The translations under genes were made by a program, and so were the position numbers. Shown here piece by piece: positions 63,566 to 64,000 of a stretch of DNA of 64,000 bases. The number at the start of each line of letters is the position of its first letter. Positions within the stretch are counted from its first letter, which is position 1. Under the pieces are notes generated by a model. The model was not told the origin of the DNA, searched no databases, and was given only the letters and a program-made list of their open reading frames with translations. Source of the DNA: Fluviicola sp. XM-24bin1 (lineage in GTDB: Bacteria > Bacteroidota > Bacteroidia > Flavobacteriales_D > Crocinitomicaceae); the NCBI GenBank assembly GCA_003149635.1, contig QCWI01000001.1, positions 312,588 to 376,587 on the forward strand, written 5' to 3'.

Positions 63566-63991
63566 ATGTCTTGTGAAGACAATTCGTGCCAATACGCGGT
63601 CTATCAATACAACAAAGATGGTTACTATCAGGACGACAATCCGCGCGATCTATTATTTCGCAATGAGAAGGACAAAGGGATTTATATCCGAGAACAGAAA
63701 GCTCTTAGAACTAGATATGGCGGTGGTACAACGGCTATATTTATTTCTGAAGGTGCGAACGGTGCTAGCGTTCTAACGAGTATATCGTATTATGGAAATT
63801 TTACCTCCTTATTCATCGTTGCTCTGATCTGTTATGCAGTTTATAATCTCTTCAGTAAACCTGACCCAATTTCTAGTTTGGTGTTTCCTATAACGGTCAT
63901 ACTATTCTTTGGGATGCTCAGTATGTCGGCCGTAACAAAGCAGCGCGAATTGATAGAAAAGGTGATTGAGCACTGCGAACAAAAGGAGTAA
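63566..63991 (+). CDS. Small two-pass membrane protein
   Basis: 141 residues. A polar N-terminal part (SCEDNSCQYAVYQYNKDGYYQDD, in part) is followed by two membrane helices (FTSLFIVALICYAVYNLF and LVFPITVILFFGMLSM) and a charged tail (TKQRELIEKVIEHCEQKE). The ATG at 63566 starts MSCEDNSCQ. It is probably an inner-membrane protein; no family is recognised. It lies at the right edge of the window, with only a few bases beyond its stop. Confidence 0.6.
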   Translation: MSCEDNSCQYAVYQYNKDGYYQDDNPRDLLFRNEKDKGIYIREQKALRTRYGGGTTAIFISEGANGASVLTSISYYGNFTSLFIVALICYAVYNLFSKPDPISSLVFPITVILFFGMLSMSAVTKQRELIEKVIEHCEQKE

Positions 63992-64000
63992 CTCAGAAGT

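Noticed and set aside
63513-63776. Alternative frame at the right edge
   Set aside because: It overlaps the better-supported two-pass membrane protein gene and lacks membrane or domain features.

Overview
This window is a chromosomal segment from a member of the Bacteroidota, most likely a marine or freshwater Flavobacteriales of the Crocinitomicaceae/Cryomorphaceae type (lineage inferred). The signs are secreted proteins with type IX secretion (T9SS) C-terminal domains, a gliding-motility-type C-terminal domain next to a PorP/SprF protein, TonB-dependent receptors paired with GLPGLI and HYC_CC_PP proteins, an IPExxxVDY protein fused in operon to pyruvate kinase, and promoters of the Bacteroidota TAnnTTTG type with almost no Shine-Dalgarno sequences. 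No phage, insertion sequence or CRISPR array is visible.

Layout. 1-7.1 kb (minus strand): start of an S8 protease, era, an interrupted alpha/beta hydrolase, two secreted basic proteins sharing an RKRPGTK motif, an S9 oligopeptidase and inorganic pyrophosphatase. 7.2-8.0 kb: a truncated multicopper oxidase beside the initiator tRNA-Met. 8.2-20.1 kb: lipoproteins, a beta-barrel receptor + GLPGLI pair, an Nfu iron-sulfur protein, a HYC_CC_PP + TonB receptor pair and an 880-aa membrane protein with a hydrolase-like end. 20.2-26.9 kb: metK, then a signalling island of three NarL-type response regulators, a histidine kinase, a multi-pass membrane protein and a small CPxxC protein, followed by a radical SAM/SPASM protein. 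27-34.4 kb: an interrupted TPR-SpoIIE phosphatase, a DUF5686-like outer membrane protein and a large PKD-repeat adhesin. 34.5-43.6 kb: epimerase, heme A synthase (ctaA), TauE/SafE permease, a tRNA(CAT), cold-shock domain protein, SRAP protein, chalcone-isomerase-like protein, YdjC deacetylase and a coiled-coil membrane protein. 43.9-51.1 kb: another NarL regulator, an S8 protease, and a two-component cluster (LytTR regulator, large PAS/GAF hybrid kinase, Rcp1-like receiver, wrecked kinase). 51.4-51.8 kb: two tandem, related, structured non-coding RNA candidates. 52-64 kb: fumC, tonB, a second S8 protease, pyk, a T9SS adhesin + PorP/SprF pair, gcvP and a small membrane protein.

The most striking feature is the number of genes that are broken by single substitutions. 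Five reading frames continue, in the same frame and with obvious family homology or architecture, across one stop codon (TAG at 2069-2071, TAA at 28782-28784, TAA at 43290-43292, TAA at 46771-46773, TGA at 56014-56016). A radical SAM gene appears to have lost its ATG, a kinase has an internal deletion, a frameshift and a 20-bp tandem duplication, and a multicopper oxidase keeps only its last domain. All three stop codons occur, so a reassigned codon is unlikely; recent decay, a polymorphic population or base-calling errors are the main explanations. Many of the broken genes are signalling or secretion genes, while housekeeping genes are intact.

Other leads are the two tandem ncRNAs, the small CPxxC protein/membrane protein/kinase/regulator operon with a NarL-like palindrome in its upstream region, and the 880-aa protein joining a degenerate metalloprotease-like motif to a serine-hydrolase-like domain.
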